Origin: Amycolatopsis sp. CA-126428
GTDB taxonomy: Bacteria; Actinomycetota; Actinomycetes; Mycobacteriales; Pseudonocardiaceae
Assembly: GCF_002904335.1 (NCBI RefSeq)
Contig: NZ_PPHF01000048.1
Coordinates: 124,001 to 188,000 of the forward strand
Length of the DNA stretch: 64,000 bases
Direction: 5' to 3'
Made by a program: the position numbers and the translations under genes. Within the stretch, counting starts at the first letter, position 1; each line of letters opens with the position of its first letter. Shown piece after piece: positions 40,907-51,405 of the stretch. The notes under the pieces are model-generated. The model did not search any database. It was not told where the DNA came from and worked only from the letters and a program-made list of their open reading frames with translations.

Positions 40907-42096
40907 CGGATCCGCTGGAGCTCCTGGAAACCGGCCGGTGCACCAGCCGGCTGACCGAGCCGCAGTCGCGCGCGCTGGAAGCCAGCAAGTTCGTCACCCT
41001 GACCCCACCGCGGCCGGGCGGCGACGAATGGACGATCGCGGGCAACCGCGGCTGGGTGGGGGTCTTCTGGGCCGCCGACCTGCAGGTCCGGCTGGTTCCG
41101 AAGCTCGGCATCGCCCGGCTGCTGTTCCTCGCCGGCCACGGCGTCCGTGCGTCCGACCAGTGGTACGACGAGCCGGCCGCGATGCGGACCGACGAGGGCG
41201 TCGTCCCGGCCGTCGCGAACATGCTCTGGCGGCAGGCGCGACGGGCGCTCGACACAAACCTGTTGTCGGGGTACGTCCCGGCGACGGAGACGTCCACGAC
41301 GATCCGCGGCAAGGTCCGGCTGACCGATCAGCTTCGCCGGAACTACGACCGCGAGTTCCCGTTCGAGATCGGCTACGACGATTTCAGTGTCGACATCCCG
41401 GAGAACCGGATCCTGCTGGCCGCGACGACGCTGCTCTTGGAGACCAAAGGGCTCGACGCCACGTCGGCCGACCGGCTGAACGCCGTCCGGCGGACGCTGA
41501 ACGGCGTGTCACCCCTGGTCCGGAACGCGCCGTTACCGCCGTGGCACCCCACCCCGCGGAACGCGCACTACCACTCCGTCCTCCGGCTCTCCGAGCTGTT
41601 GCTCGAGGCGTCTTCACCCGAGCACGGCCAAGGTGGCTTCGCGACCAATGGATTCATCTTCAACGTCGAAAAGGTGTTCGAAAGCTTCGTGACCGAAGCC
41701 GTCGACACGGCGTTGAAGGACCGGATACCCGGCCGGGGCTTCCCGCAGTACCCGTGGCACCTCGACGAGGGACGCGAGCTGAAGATGAACCCGGACCTCG
41801 TCTGGCAGATCGACGGCCGCCCGGCGGTCGTGGTCGACGCCAAGTACAAGCAGAAGCAGCCGGCCGACGACTTCTACCAGCTGCTGGCCTACTGCGCGGC
41901 GCTCGACGTCGGCCACGGCCACTTGGTCTACGCGAGCGGCAAGCCGGGCGAGGTCCGGCACCGGGCACGCGGTGGGCGGTACGAGCTCTACGCACACACG
42001 CTGGACCTGACGTGCCCACGCGCCGAACTGCTGGCCCAGATCGACCGGATCGCGGACCGGATCGCCGAGCTCAGCGGTGCGGCCGGCGTGCGCTGA
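40903..42096 (+). CDS. mcrC: McrC-type nuclease subunit
   Basis: A 397-residue partner of McrB. The N-terminal half (GWVGVFWAADLQVRLVPKLG, IRGKVRLTDQLRRN) is the McrB-binding part. The C-terminal PD-(D/E)xK endonuclease has D298 in MNPDLVW and the D312-x-K314 motif in VVVDAKYK, as in E. coli McrC. All catalytic residues are present, so the complex should cut DNA. The start overlaps the mcrB stop (ATGA). The gene ends 3 bases from a convergent gene. Confidence 0.9.
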   Translation: MTDPLELLETGRCTSRLTEPQSRALEASKFVTLTPPRPGGDEWTIAGNRGWVGVFWAADLQVRLVPKLGIARLLFLAGHGVRASDQWYDEPAAMRTDEGVVPAVANMLWRQARRALDTNLLSGYVPATETSTTIRGKVRLTDQLRRNYDREFPFEIGYDDFSVDIPENRILLAATTLLLETKGLDATSADRLNAVRRTLNGVSPLVRNAPLPPWHPTPRNAHYHSVLRLSELLLEASSPEHGQGGFATNGFIFNVEKVFESFVTEAVDTALKDRIPGRGFPQYPWHLDEGRELKMNPDLVWQIDGRPAVVVDAKYKQKQPADDFYQLLAYCAALDVGHGHLVYASGKPGEVRHRARGGRYELYAHTLDLTCPRAELLAQIDRIADRIAELSGAAGVR

Positions 42097-42099
42097 GCG

Positions 42100-42942
42100 T
42101 CAGTCCTGCGTCGGCTTGGGTTCCGCGTCCGCGGGCGGCTGCTGGACCGGCGTCCCCGCCGCCGGGGTGCCCGGGGCCGGCGTGCTCGCGACCGGGGTGC
42201 CCGAAGCGGAAGTGCCCGAAGCCGAGGTGCTCGCGACCGGCGCACTAGACGCTGTCGCCTCGGACGGGACCGGCGCGCTCGCCTGGTGGCGGCCCGCGTC
42301 GTAGTCCTCGTCGAACGGGTCGACGATGTCCGCGATCTCGCCCAGGTCGCGCAGCAGGCGCTCGAGGCGGGACGGGCCGGCCGTCGGGACCACGCTGGCC
42401 AGCACCCACTCGTTCTCCAGCCAGGCCACGCCGACGTCGCCGCCCAGCTGGTCCGCCGCGTCGACGAGCTCCTGCGTGATCACCACGCGAGCGCCGTCCG
42501 CGTCGTCCGCGAAGGCGTACCGGGCTCCGATCGGGCCGAGCATCTCGGGCATGTCCGCGCGCTGGAACGGGACGCTGGACAGCCACATCTCGATCGGGAT
42601 GCGGTGCTTCTTGTTGCAGCGCACCGCGACCACCACCGCGGGGATCTGACCTTCGGTTTCGATGTCGAAGATGAACACCGGGCGGCGGCCGTCGGAGGTG
42701 AAGGTCGAACCCGCCACCACGTTCACGGCCGCGTCCGCGCCGAAGTAGCCGATCGCGCCGTTGGACCACTGCTGCGGCAGCCGCTCGTCCTCCTCGACGA
42801 ACTGCCAGCCGCGCAACTGCGCCCAGCGCATTCGCTCGCGGTTGCGCGAGCCCTCCTTCGCCCGGTCGGCGGCGAGCAGCCCCAGCCCCGCCACCAGGGC
42901 GACGGCCGCGATGACGAACCAGATCCACGCCGGAATACCCAC
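42100..42942 (-). CDS. Membrane-anchored hypothetical protein
   Basis: A 280-residue protein with one N-terminal membrane helix (IWFVIAAVALVAGLGLLAA), a soluble domain of about 190 residues (MRWAQLRGWQFVEEDERLPQ, VFIFDIETEGQIPAVVVAVR, ARVVITQELVDAADQLGGDV, VAWLENEWVLASVV) and a low-complexity tail of ASGT/APGT repeats. The soluble domain is common in actinomycete proteins of unknown function. The GTG at 42942 is chosen because it puts the membrane helix at the N-terminus. It is convergent with mcrC. Confidence 0.75.
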   Translation of the reverse strand: MGIPAWIWFVIAAVALVAGLGLLAADRAKEGSRNRERMRWAQLRGWQFVEEDERLPQQWSNGAIGYFGADAAVNVVAGSTFTSDGRRPVFIFDIETEGQIPAVVVAVRCNKKHRIPIEMWLSSVPFQRADMPEMLGPIGARYAFADDADGARVVITQELVDAADQLGGDVGVAWLENEWVLASVVPTAGPSRLERLLRDLGEIADIVDPFDEDYDAGRHQASAPVPSEATASSAPVASTSASGTSASGTPVASTPAPGTPAAGTPVQQPPADAEPKPTQD

Positions 42943-43058
42943 GACCGTCAGCGTATCGCCTGCTACGCCGGAGGGATGATCGCCGGTACCCGTGTCGCCG
43001 GGCCCATTCGGAGCAATTTGGGCGACACCGGGTCGACATGTCGCCACTGTGGACGGTC

Positions 43059-43102
43059 TCGTGAGTGGTAAGGCGGGTTAGAACCCGCCTTACCACTCAC
43101 GA
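43059..43102. repeat. Long palindrome, copy 2
   Basis: TCGTGAGTGGTAAGGCGGGT plus T (21 bases), an AG spacer and the perfect reverse complement. It is the same element as at 24152-24197, in opposite orientation judged by the spacer. It lies 4 bases after the end of clpB (minus strand), where it can act as its terminator. Confidence 0.85.
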
Positions 43103-43106
43103 CCGG

Positions 43107-45704
<2,598 letters not shown>

Positions 45705-45786
45705 CCCTCACCTCATGCTCGGTACTGCGAGAAAGTCCTGGTGACAGGCCTGACCGTGACCCGTCACTATCCCTAACGCACGAAAA

Positions 45787-45807
45787 CTTGAGTCTGTTCC
45801 GCTCAAC
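45787..45807 (-). promoter_or_regulatory. HAIR box upstream of clpB
   Basis: CTTGAGT-N7-GCTCAAC on the plus strand, i.e. GTTGAGC-N7-ACTCAAG towards clpB. It matches the HspR-binding HAIR consensus CTTGAGT-N7-ACTCAAG apart from two bases in one half. The same two-base variant occurs upstream of dnaK (57143). It overlaps the end of the MFS gene. Confidence 0.82.
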
Positions 45808-46990
45808 TCTGCCCGGGTGCGACCGCGCTCGCCGGCAACCGCGAGCCGAGCGTGCCGAGCCCGGCCACGGCGAGACCGGCGCACGCCCCCACCAGCACCC
45901 AGGGTAACCAGTCGGCGACCGAGAACAAGGTCACCACGGCGGGCGCGATCACCTGCGCCACGGTGAACGCGTACTGGTACGCGGCGAGATAACGTCCACG
46001 GGCGACCGGAGGTGCCGCGGCCTCGGCGAGCGCCCCCGATCTCGGCCCGAAGACCAGGTCGCCGGCGGCGAACACCAGCGTCGACACCAGCAGGTACACC
46101 ACCCGCCAGCCGTCGGGCACGAGCAGCACACCCAGGCTGACCAGGCACCACGCGGAGAACAACGCCGAGCCGGCGCGCATCGCCGCGATCCGCGTCAGCC
46201 GGGCGGTGAGCCGCAGCGCGAGCGTGCCGCCGACGCTGGTCAGCACGGTCAGCAGGGCGAGGATCGCGCCCGGCAGCCAGACCGGGCCCTGCAGCCGGTC
46301 GAGCACGAACACCGGCATACCGATCAGGAAGAAGTCCAGCGAGAGCCCGAAGAGCCCGCTGAAGACGATGAGGGCCAGGTACGGCCGGTCACGCAGCACG
46401 CGGACCGACCGTTCGCAGACCGGCCGGTGCGGCCGCACGAGCCGGACGAAGGAGACCAGGATCAGGGCGGCCAGGAAGAACGTCAGCGCGTCCACGACGA
46501 GCGCGATGCGGTAACCGGAGTTCCCGAGCCACGTCAGCATCGCTCCCGCCGCCAGACCGCCCAGGCCGAAGGAAGCGGCCCGCACCATCCCGACCTGGGC
46601 GAACGGGCGGTCCTTCGGGCCGTCGCCCGCGACGTCGGCGATGAGCACGAACAGGGAGCTGTAGAAGAGCTGCTGCCCGGCGGACAGCAGGACGGCCGCG
46701 ACCACCACCGGGCCCGCACCGTCGGCGATCAGGTACGCCCCGACCCCCGCCGCCTGCAGCAGCTGGGCGCAGATCACCACGGCACGCGGCCCGACGCGGT
46801 CGACGAGCCGGCCGGCGAGCGGCGGCACGACGAGCCCGCCGACGGCACCCAGGGTGACGGCGGTGCCGGCCACGGCCAGCGGCACGCCGACCACCTGCGT
46901 CACGTAGACCAGTGCCAACGGGAGGAACAGACCTGAGCCGAAGTTGTCGGTCCCCAGCGCGCACAGCAGTGCGACCCGGTCACGCGTCAC
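45803..46990 (-). CDS. MFS transporter
   Basis: A 395-residue, about 12-helix major facilitator, with VALLCALGTDNFGSGLFLPL, the loop 2-3 motif GRLVDRVGPRAV, LFYSSLFVLIADVAGDGPKD, QVGMVRAASFGLGGLAAGAM and FGPRSGALAEAAAPP. It resembles drug or metabolite exporters of the MMR/DHA1 group. The GTG at 46990 is chosen because it starts directly at the first transmembrane helix; a longer frame upstream has an unlikely hydrophilic leader. The upstream marR gene on the same strand (gap about 100 bases) may regulate it. Confidence 0.85.
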   Translation of the reverse strand: MTRDRVALLCALGTDNFGSGLFLPLALVYVTQVVGVPLAVAGTAVTLGAVGGLVVPPLAGRLVDRVGPRAVVICAQLLQAAGVGAYLIADGAGPVVVAAVLLSAGQQLFYSSLFVLIADVAGDGPKDRPFAQVGMVRAASFGLGGLAAGAMLTWLGNSGYRIALVVDALTFFLAALILVSFVRLVRPHRPVCERSVRVLRDRPYLALIVFSGLFGLSLDFFLIGMPVFVLDRLQGPVWLPGAILALLTVLTSVGGTLALRLTARLTRIAAMRAGSALFSAWCLVSLGVLLVPDGWRVVYLLVSTLVFAAGDLVFGPRSGALAEAAAPPVARGRYLAAYQYAFTVAQVIAPAVVTLFSVADWLPWVLVGACAGLAVAGLGTLGSRLPASAVAPGQS

Positions 46991-47090
46991 CCCACCGACG
47001 TTAACCCCGACGAACGCCGCCAAGTCAGGACCGAACGGACAGTATCCGCAGGCGGAAGAGCCACTTCGGGTGTGCCTCTTCCCCGCGGTG

Positions 47091-47576
47091 TCACTTGTTC
47101 GTGTCAGCCAGCCAGGCGTCGCTGCCGAGGGCACGGCGGAGGTCGGTGTTCATCTCCGCCAGCCGGGCGGTGAGGTCGGTGACGCGCTCGTCGTCCCAGC
47201 CGCCGAGCGCCTTCTCCATGAACTCGACGTAGTTGGCGCGCCAGCGCGCGAGCTCGGCCCGGCCCTTCTCGGACACGCTCACCAGGGACGCCCGGCCGTC
47301 TTCGGGCGCGGGACGGCGGTCGACCAGCCCGGCCGCGGACAGCTGGGTGATCTGCCTGCTGACGACCGAGAGGTCGACGAACCGGCGTTTCGCCAGCTCG
47401 GACGGCCGCGTCTCGCCGTTCTTCGCCAGGTCGGACAGCAGCATCGCGGCCGCCGGGTGCAGCCCGGGCTCGCTCTGCCAGGCTTGCATGACCCAGGCGT
47501 GCTGGAGCTGGGAAGCCGTCTTCAGCTCGCGCATGAGCTCGACCCGGACGTCGTCGTCGGTGTTGTCGAAGCCCAT
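47091..47576 (-). CDS. MarR-family transcriptional regulator
   Basis: A 161-residue winged-helix regulator: AAAMLLSDLAKNGETRPSEL, AKRRFVDLSVVSRQITQLSA (recognition helix), wing RRPAPEDGRASLVSV. The ribosome site GGGAGG is good. It lies upstream of the MFS gene on the same strand and is divergent from the first flavohemoprotein-like gene, so either may be its target. The divergent gap contains TTGTATGGCACAACTAA-like half-palindromes near 47590. Confidence 0.9.
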   Translation of the reverse strand: MGFDNTDDDVRVELMRELKTASQLQHAWVMQAWQSEPGLHPAAAMLLSDLAKNGETRPSELAKRRFVDLSVVSRQITQLSAAGLVDRRPAPEDGRASLVSVSEKGRAELARWRANYVEFMEKALGGWDDERVTDLTARLAEMNTDLRRALGSDAWLADTNK

Positions 47577-47831
47577 TCGGCACCTCCCTTAGTTGTGCCA
47601 TACAAGTATATTGGTGGACGCTTGCTCGGGACAACCATCTCTCCGGTGAGGTCGCCCACGCCTGACCGGGGCGAATACACCCGGTCGGAGCAACAATGCG
47701 GGCAAAAGGGCCCCCGGCGGCTACCCTGCGGACGGGCGGTGCGCGCAGCGCAGGCGAGTAACGTTGAGTAACGAGGTGGCAGCAGTGGCGAAGGACCCCG
47801 GAGGCGGTCCCCGACCCGTGAACAACCCCTG
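47577..47831. promoter_or_regulatory. Divergent promoter region with a direct repeat
   Basis: The 255-base gap between marR and the first globin-reductase gene holds the direct repeat GAGTAACG-TT-GAGTAACG (47756-47773), a 10-base period that fits one helical turn, about 60 bases before the globin-reductase start. No small ORF is convincing here. Confidence 0.35.
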
Positions 47832-49007
47832 ATGACAGCCGACTCCGTCAGCCCGCTCCCCAGGTCGTCGGCCCCGCGTGAAGCCCCCGCGGCCGTGACC
47901 GCGATGGTCCGGCTCATCCGGGACAGCTGGGCCAGGTCCGAGCCGTACATCGCCGACATCTCGCAGTTCTTCTACGGGATGCTGTTCACCCTCGCCCCGA
48001 CCACGCGCGACTTCTTCCCGATCAACATGGAGATCCAGCGCGGCCGGCTGGTGCGCGCGCTGGTGCACATCGTGCAGATGGTCGACCGGCCCGACGACCT
48101 CGCGCCGTTCCTGCGCCAGCTGGGCCGCGACCACCGCAAGTTCGGCGTGGTGCCCCGGCACTACGAAGCGGTCGGCACCGCGCTGCTGGCGTCGCTCAAG
48201 AACCACCTCGGCCCGGCGTGGACGCCCGAGGTCGAGCGGGCGTGGGCCGAAGCGTTCACCATCGCCGCGCGGGCCATGCAGGACGCGGCCGCGTCCGACA
48301 CGAACCCGCCGTCGTGGTCGGCCACCGTGGTCGAGCACCGGCGGCTGACCTGGGACCTCGCCCTGGTGCGGCTGGTGCCCGACCAGCCCGTGCCGTACCA
48401 CCCCGGCCAGTACGTGAGCGTCGAAGTGCCGCAGCGGCCGCGGCTGTGGCGGTACCTCTCGCCGGCGAACGCGCCGCGCGAGGACGGCGGCATCGAGTTC
48501 CACGTCCGCGCGATCGACGGCGGCTGGGTCTCCCGCGCCATCGTCAGCCACACCCAGCCCGGCGACGTCTGGCGCCTCGGCCCGCCGCTGGGCCGGATGA
48601 CGGTCGACCGCGAGTCCTCGCGGGCCGTGCTGATGATCGCCGGCGGCACCGGCGTCGCGCCGCTGCGGTCGATCCTCGACCACCTCGCGCTGTGGGGTGA
48701 GAACCCGAAGACCCACCTCTTCTACGGCGGCCCGGCGCGCGAGGACCTCTACGACCTCGAAGAACTGCGCGCGCTCGCCGCGACGAACCCGTGGCTGACC
48801 ATCACGCCGGTGGTCGAGCGCGGCGGCGACGTCCCCGGCTTCGAGCAGGGGACGCTGGCCGAAGCCGTCACGCGGTACGGCTCCTGGCCCGGCCACCACA
48901 TCCTGGTGTCCGGCTCACCGGCGATGATCCGCGCGACGGTGTCGCGCATGCTGGTCGCGGGCAGCGCGCTGGACCAGATCCAGTACGACCCGTTCACGAT
49001 CGACTAG
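47832..49007 (+). CDS. Flavohemoprotein-like globin-reductase
   Basis: A 391-residue fusion. A flavohemoglobin-type globin domain covers about residues 20-150 (AMVRLIRDSWARSEPYIADI, FFYGMLFTLAPTTRDFFP, QLGRDHRKFGVVPRHYEAVG with the proximal His). A ferredoxin-reductase-like domain covers 160-391: FAD-binding RLWRYLSPANAP, NAD-binding MIAGGTGVAPLRSIL, and the C-terminal HILVSGSPAMIRATV and QYDPFTID. Such proteins detoxify nitric oxide to nitrate or reduce O2, using NAD(P)H. ATG 47832 follows AACAACCCCTG, without a strong ribosome site. A close paralogue of the same length follows. Confidence 0.87.
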   Translation: MTADSVSPLPRSSAPREAPAAVTAMVRLIRDSWARSEPYIADISQFFYGMLFTLAPTTRDFFPINMEIQRGRLVRALVHIVQMVDRPDDLAPFLRQLGRDHRKFGVVPRHYEAVGTALLASLKNHLGPAWTPEVERAWAEAFTIAARAMQDAAASDTNPPSWSATVVEHRRLTWDLALVRLVPDQPVPYHPGQYVSVEVPQRPRLWRYLSPANAPREDGGIEFHVRAIDGGWVSRAIVSHTQPGDVWRLGPPLGRMTVDRESSRAVLMIAGGTGVAPLRSILDHLALWGENPKTHLFYGGPAREDLYDLEELRALAATNPWLTITPVVERGGDVPGFEQGTLAEAVTRYGSWPGHHILVSGSPAMIRATVSRMLVAGSALDQIQYDPFTID

Positions 49008-49292
49008 CCGCCACCGGCCGCCGCAATCCGCCGTCCGGTGAACGATTCGTTACGCATCGGAAATCGATGACCGGTAACGGATGAATCCGAAGTCGTGATC
49101 ATTTTTACGCAGCGACAGCCGGGGTTTACCGGGCGTACCTGAATTGGTCCGTTCGAGCGGGAACGCGCGGAATCACGCGCATCTGCACGGGAATTCGCCT
49201 ACAGTCGGGAACCCTCGGGGGCGGCACCGCACGGCGACGCCGCATGCACGGCGCGAAAAAAGCCTTTGCACGACTGGAGAAAACCGTTCCCG
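49008..49292. promoter_or_regulatory. Region between the tandem globin-reductase genes
   Basis: About 285 bases with lower GC than the genes. It contains CGTTAC (49048-49053) and GTAACG (49075-49080) as inverted half-sites and an AT-rich TCATTTTTACGC near 49099, so a separate promoter for the second gene is likely. No small gene is seen. Confidence 0.35.
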
Positions 49293-50468
49293 ATGAGCGC
49301 TGAATCCGTGAAGATCTCCACCATGCCCGAGACGCTTCCCGTTTCGGCTGTGGAAGGTCGAGAGATGGCCCGGTTGATTCGCGAGAGTTTCGCGGAGATC
49401 GAGCCGAAAGCCGACGAACTCGCGCAGTACTTCTACGGCGCGTTGTTCGTGGTCGCCCCCGATTGCCGTGATCTTTTCCCGGTCACCATGACGACCCAGC
49501 GAAGCCGGTTGCTGCGCGCACTGGTGTACGTGGTGCAGATGGTCGACCGGCCCGATGAGCTGGTCACTTTCCTCGGCCAGCTGGGCCGCGACCACCGGAA
49601 GTTCGCCGTCGTCTCCCGCCACTACGACGCCGTGGGCGTCGCGCTGATCGCGGCGCTGAAACGGTTCCTCAAGGAGAAGTGGACCGCCGAGGTCGAATCC
49701 GCGTGGAGCTCGGCCTACGGGCTCATCGCCAAGACGATGCGCGAGGCCGCCCAGGCGGAAACCGGGCCGGCGGCGTGGTCGGCGACCGTGCTCGAGCACC
49801 GGAAGCTCAGCCGCGACGTCGCCCTGGTCAAGGTGCGCACCGAAGGCCTGCTGCCCTACCGCGCGGGCGGGTACGTCAGCGTGGAAGTGCCGCAACGGCC
49901 GCGGTTCTGGCGGTACCTCTCGCCGGCGAACGCGCCCCGCGGCGACGGTCAGCTCACCTTCCACGTGCGCGCGGTGCCCGGCGGCTGGGTCAGCGGGAGC
50001 ATCGTCAACCACACCAGGCCGGGGGACGTGTGGCACCTCGGGCCGTCGATGGGCGCCCTGAACGTCCGGCCGACGTCCGCGAAACGGCGGCTGCTGATGA
50101 TCGGCGGCGGCACCGGGATCACCCCGCTGCTGGCGATCCTCGACGACCTTTCGCGCTGGAAGCGGAACCCGCCCGTGCACCTGTTCTTCGGCGGCCGGCG
50201 ACCGGAAGACCTGTACGCGCTGGAGGAGCTGCGCCGGCTGGCCACGACGTCGAAGTGGCTGACGGTCACCCCGGTCACCGAGGAGGGCGCGCTGTCCGGC
50301 GGCGACCGCGGCACGCTCGGCCACGCCGTCACCCAGCGCGGCACGTGGGGCGACCACGACGTTCTCGTTTCCGGTTCGCCGCCGATGATCCAGGCGACCG
50401 TCGCCAAGCTGCTGGCCAGGGGAATCGATCTGGAACGAATATCCTACGACCCCTTCACCCTGGACTGA
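49293..50468 (+). CDS. Flavohemoprotein-like globin-reductase, second copy
   Basis: A 391-residue paralogue of the preceding gene with the same domain order. The globin is residues 20-150 (MARLIRESFAEIEPKADELA, QYFYGALFVVAPDCRDLFP, GQLGRDHRKFAVVSRHYDAV). The reductase follows (RFWRYLSPANAPRGDGQLTF, LMIGGGTGITPLLAILDDLS, DVLVSGSPPMIQATVAKLLA, YDPFTLD). The ATG at 49293 gives exactly the length of copy 1; a TTG at 49266 is upstream in frame. The long leader suggests its own promoter. The two copies differ enough to be old duplicates, possibly with different oxygen/NO ranges or electron donors. Confidence 0.87.
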   Translation: MSAESVKISTMPETLPVSAVEGREMARLIRESFAEIEPKADELAQYFYGALFVVAPDCRDLFPVTMTTQRSRLLRALVYVVQMVDRPDELVTFLGQLGRDHRKFAVVSRHYDAVGVALIAALKRFLKEKWTAEVESAWSSAYGLIAKTMREAAQAETGPAAWSATVLEHRKLSRDVALVKVRTEGLLPYRAGGYVSVEVPQRPRFWRYLSPANAPRGDGQLTFHVRAVPGGWVSGSIVNHTRPGDVWHLGPSMGALNVRPTSAKRRLLMIGGGTGITPLLAILDDLSRWKRNPPVHLFFGGRRPEDLYALEELRRLATTSKWLTVTPVTEEGALSGGDRGTLGHAVTQRGTWGDHDVLVSGSPPMIQATVAKLLARGIDLERISYDPFTLD

Positions 50469-50542
50469 GGTTTGTCCGGAATGCGCTGAGAAACTCTCAG
50501 CGCGCGGCGCGGAAGCGGCGGTGGCTCGCTATCTTCGCCGAT

Positions 50543-51259
50543 ATGGAGATGACTATTCCGGTTTCGGACGGGACCATCGGCGGCTACCTGGCGGAGCCCG
50601 CGGCCGCGGGACCGCACCCGGGCGTGGTGCTCATCCACGACGCGTTCGGGCTGAGCCAGGACACGAAGAACATCACCGACCGGTTCGCCCGCGAGGGCTA
50701 TCTCGCGCTCAGCCCGGACCTGTATTCGCGCGGCGGCATGTTCCGCTGCGTGCGGCGGGTGTTCTCGGACATGTTCGCCAACCGCGGCCGGGCGTTCGAC
50801 GACATCGAGGCGTCCCGCGCGCTCCTCGCCGCGCGGCCGGACTGCTCGGGCCGCATCGGCGTCGCCGGGTTCTGCATGGGTGGCGGCTTCGCGCTCGTCG
50901 CCGCGTCACGCGGGTTCGAAGCGTCGGCGCCGTACTACGGGCAGCTGCCGAAGAACCTGTCGGTGCTCGACGACGCCTGCCCGGTCGTCGCCAGCTTCGG
51001 CAAGAAGGACTTCGGGCTGCGCGGCGCCGCGGCGAAGCTCGAGACGGCACTCACCGAGCGCGACATCCCGCACGACGTCAAGGAGTACCCGGACGCCAGC
51101 CACGGGTTCGCCAACAAGATCGACACCGCGGCCCCGGTGAACCTGCTGCTCAAGGTCGTCGGCTTCACCTACCACCACGAAGCGGCCGAAGACGCGTGGA
51201 GCCGAGTGACGTCTTTCTTCGGCGAACACCTGCAGCAGCCGGCCCGACCTTCGCACTGA
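50543..51259 (+). CDS. Dienelactone hydrolase family protein
   Basis: A 238-residue alpha/beta hydrolase of the carboxymethylenebutenolidase type. The nucleophile elbow is GFCMGGGFAL with Cys in place of Ser, as in dienelactone hydrolases. The Asp is in the KKDFGLRG region and the His in YPDASHGFANK. The start (MEMTIPVSDGTIGGYLAEPA) is typical. The enzyme opens lactone rings in chlorocatechol-like pathways or acts on other esters. ATG 50543 or 50549. It lies 75 bases after the second globin-reductase. Confidence 0.87.
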   Translation: MEMTIPVSDGTIGGYLAEPAAAGPHPGVVLIHDAFGLSQDTKNITDRFAREGYLALSPDLYSRGGMFRCVRRVFSDMFANRGRAFDDIEASRALLAARPDCSGRIGVAGFCMGGGFALVAASRGFEASAPYYGQLPKNLSVLDDACPVVASFGKKDFGLRGAAAKLETALTERDIPHDVKEYPDASHGFANKIDTAAPVNLLLKVVGFTYHHEAAEDAWSRVTSFFGEHLQQPARPSH

Positions 51260-51325
51260 TCCGACCGGAGCAGCGGTTTCGTCGAACGGCGGTAGTTCGT
51301 TGACCGTTGTGCCCGAATCGACTTA

Positions 51326-51337
51326 TGGTCTAGACCA
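51326..51337. promoter_or_regulatory. Perfect dre core (predicted DasR operator) before the LPMO gene
   Basis: TGGTCTAGACCA is a perfect palindrome identical to the DasR-responsive element core, 70 bases before the LPMO ATG. Chitin-degrading genes are classic DasR targets in Streptomyces. Confidence 0.85.
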
Positions 51338-51405
51338 CGTCTTCCCCGGACGTGCTCGTTCGTCCTCCCCTCCGGAACGACGCTGTTCCCCTTCGAGGAG
51401 CCGAA

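Noticed and set aside
42130-42270. Low-complexity repeats near the mcrC end as a possible repeat element
   Set aside because: They encode the ASGT/APGT tail of the membrane-anchored hypothetical protein.
46991-47134. Longer start for the MFS transporter
   Set aside because: The extra leader is hydrophilic and unlike family starts. The GTG at 46990 opens the first helix.
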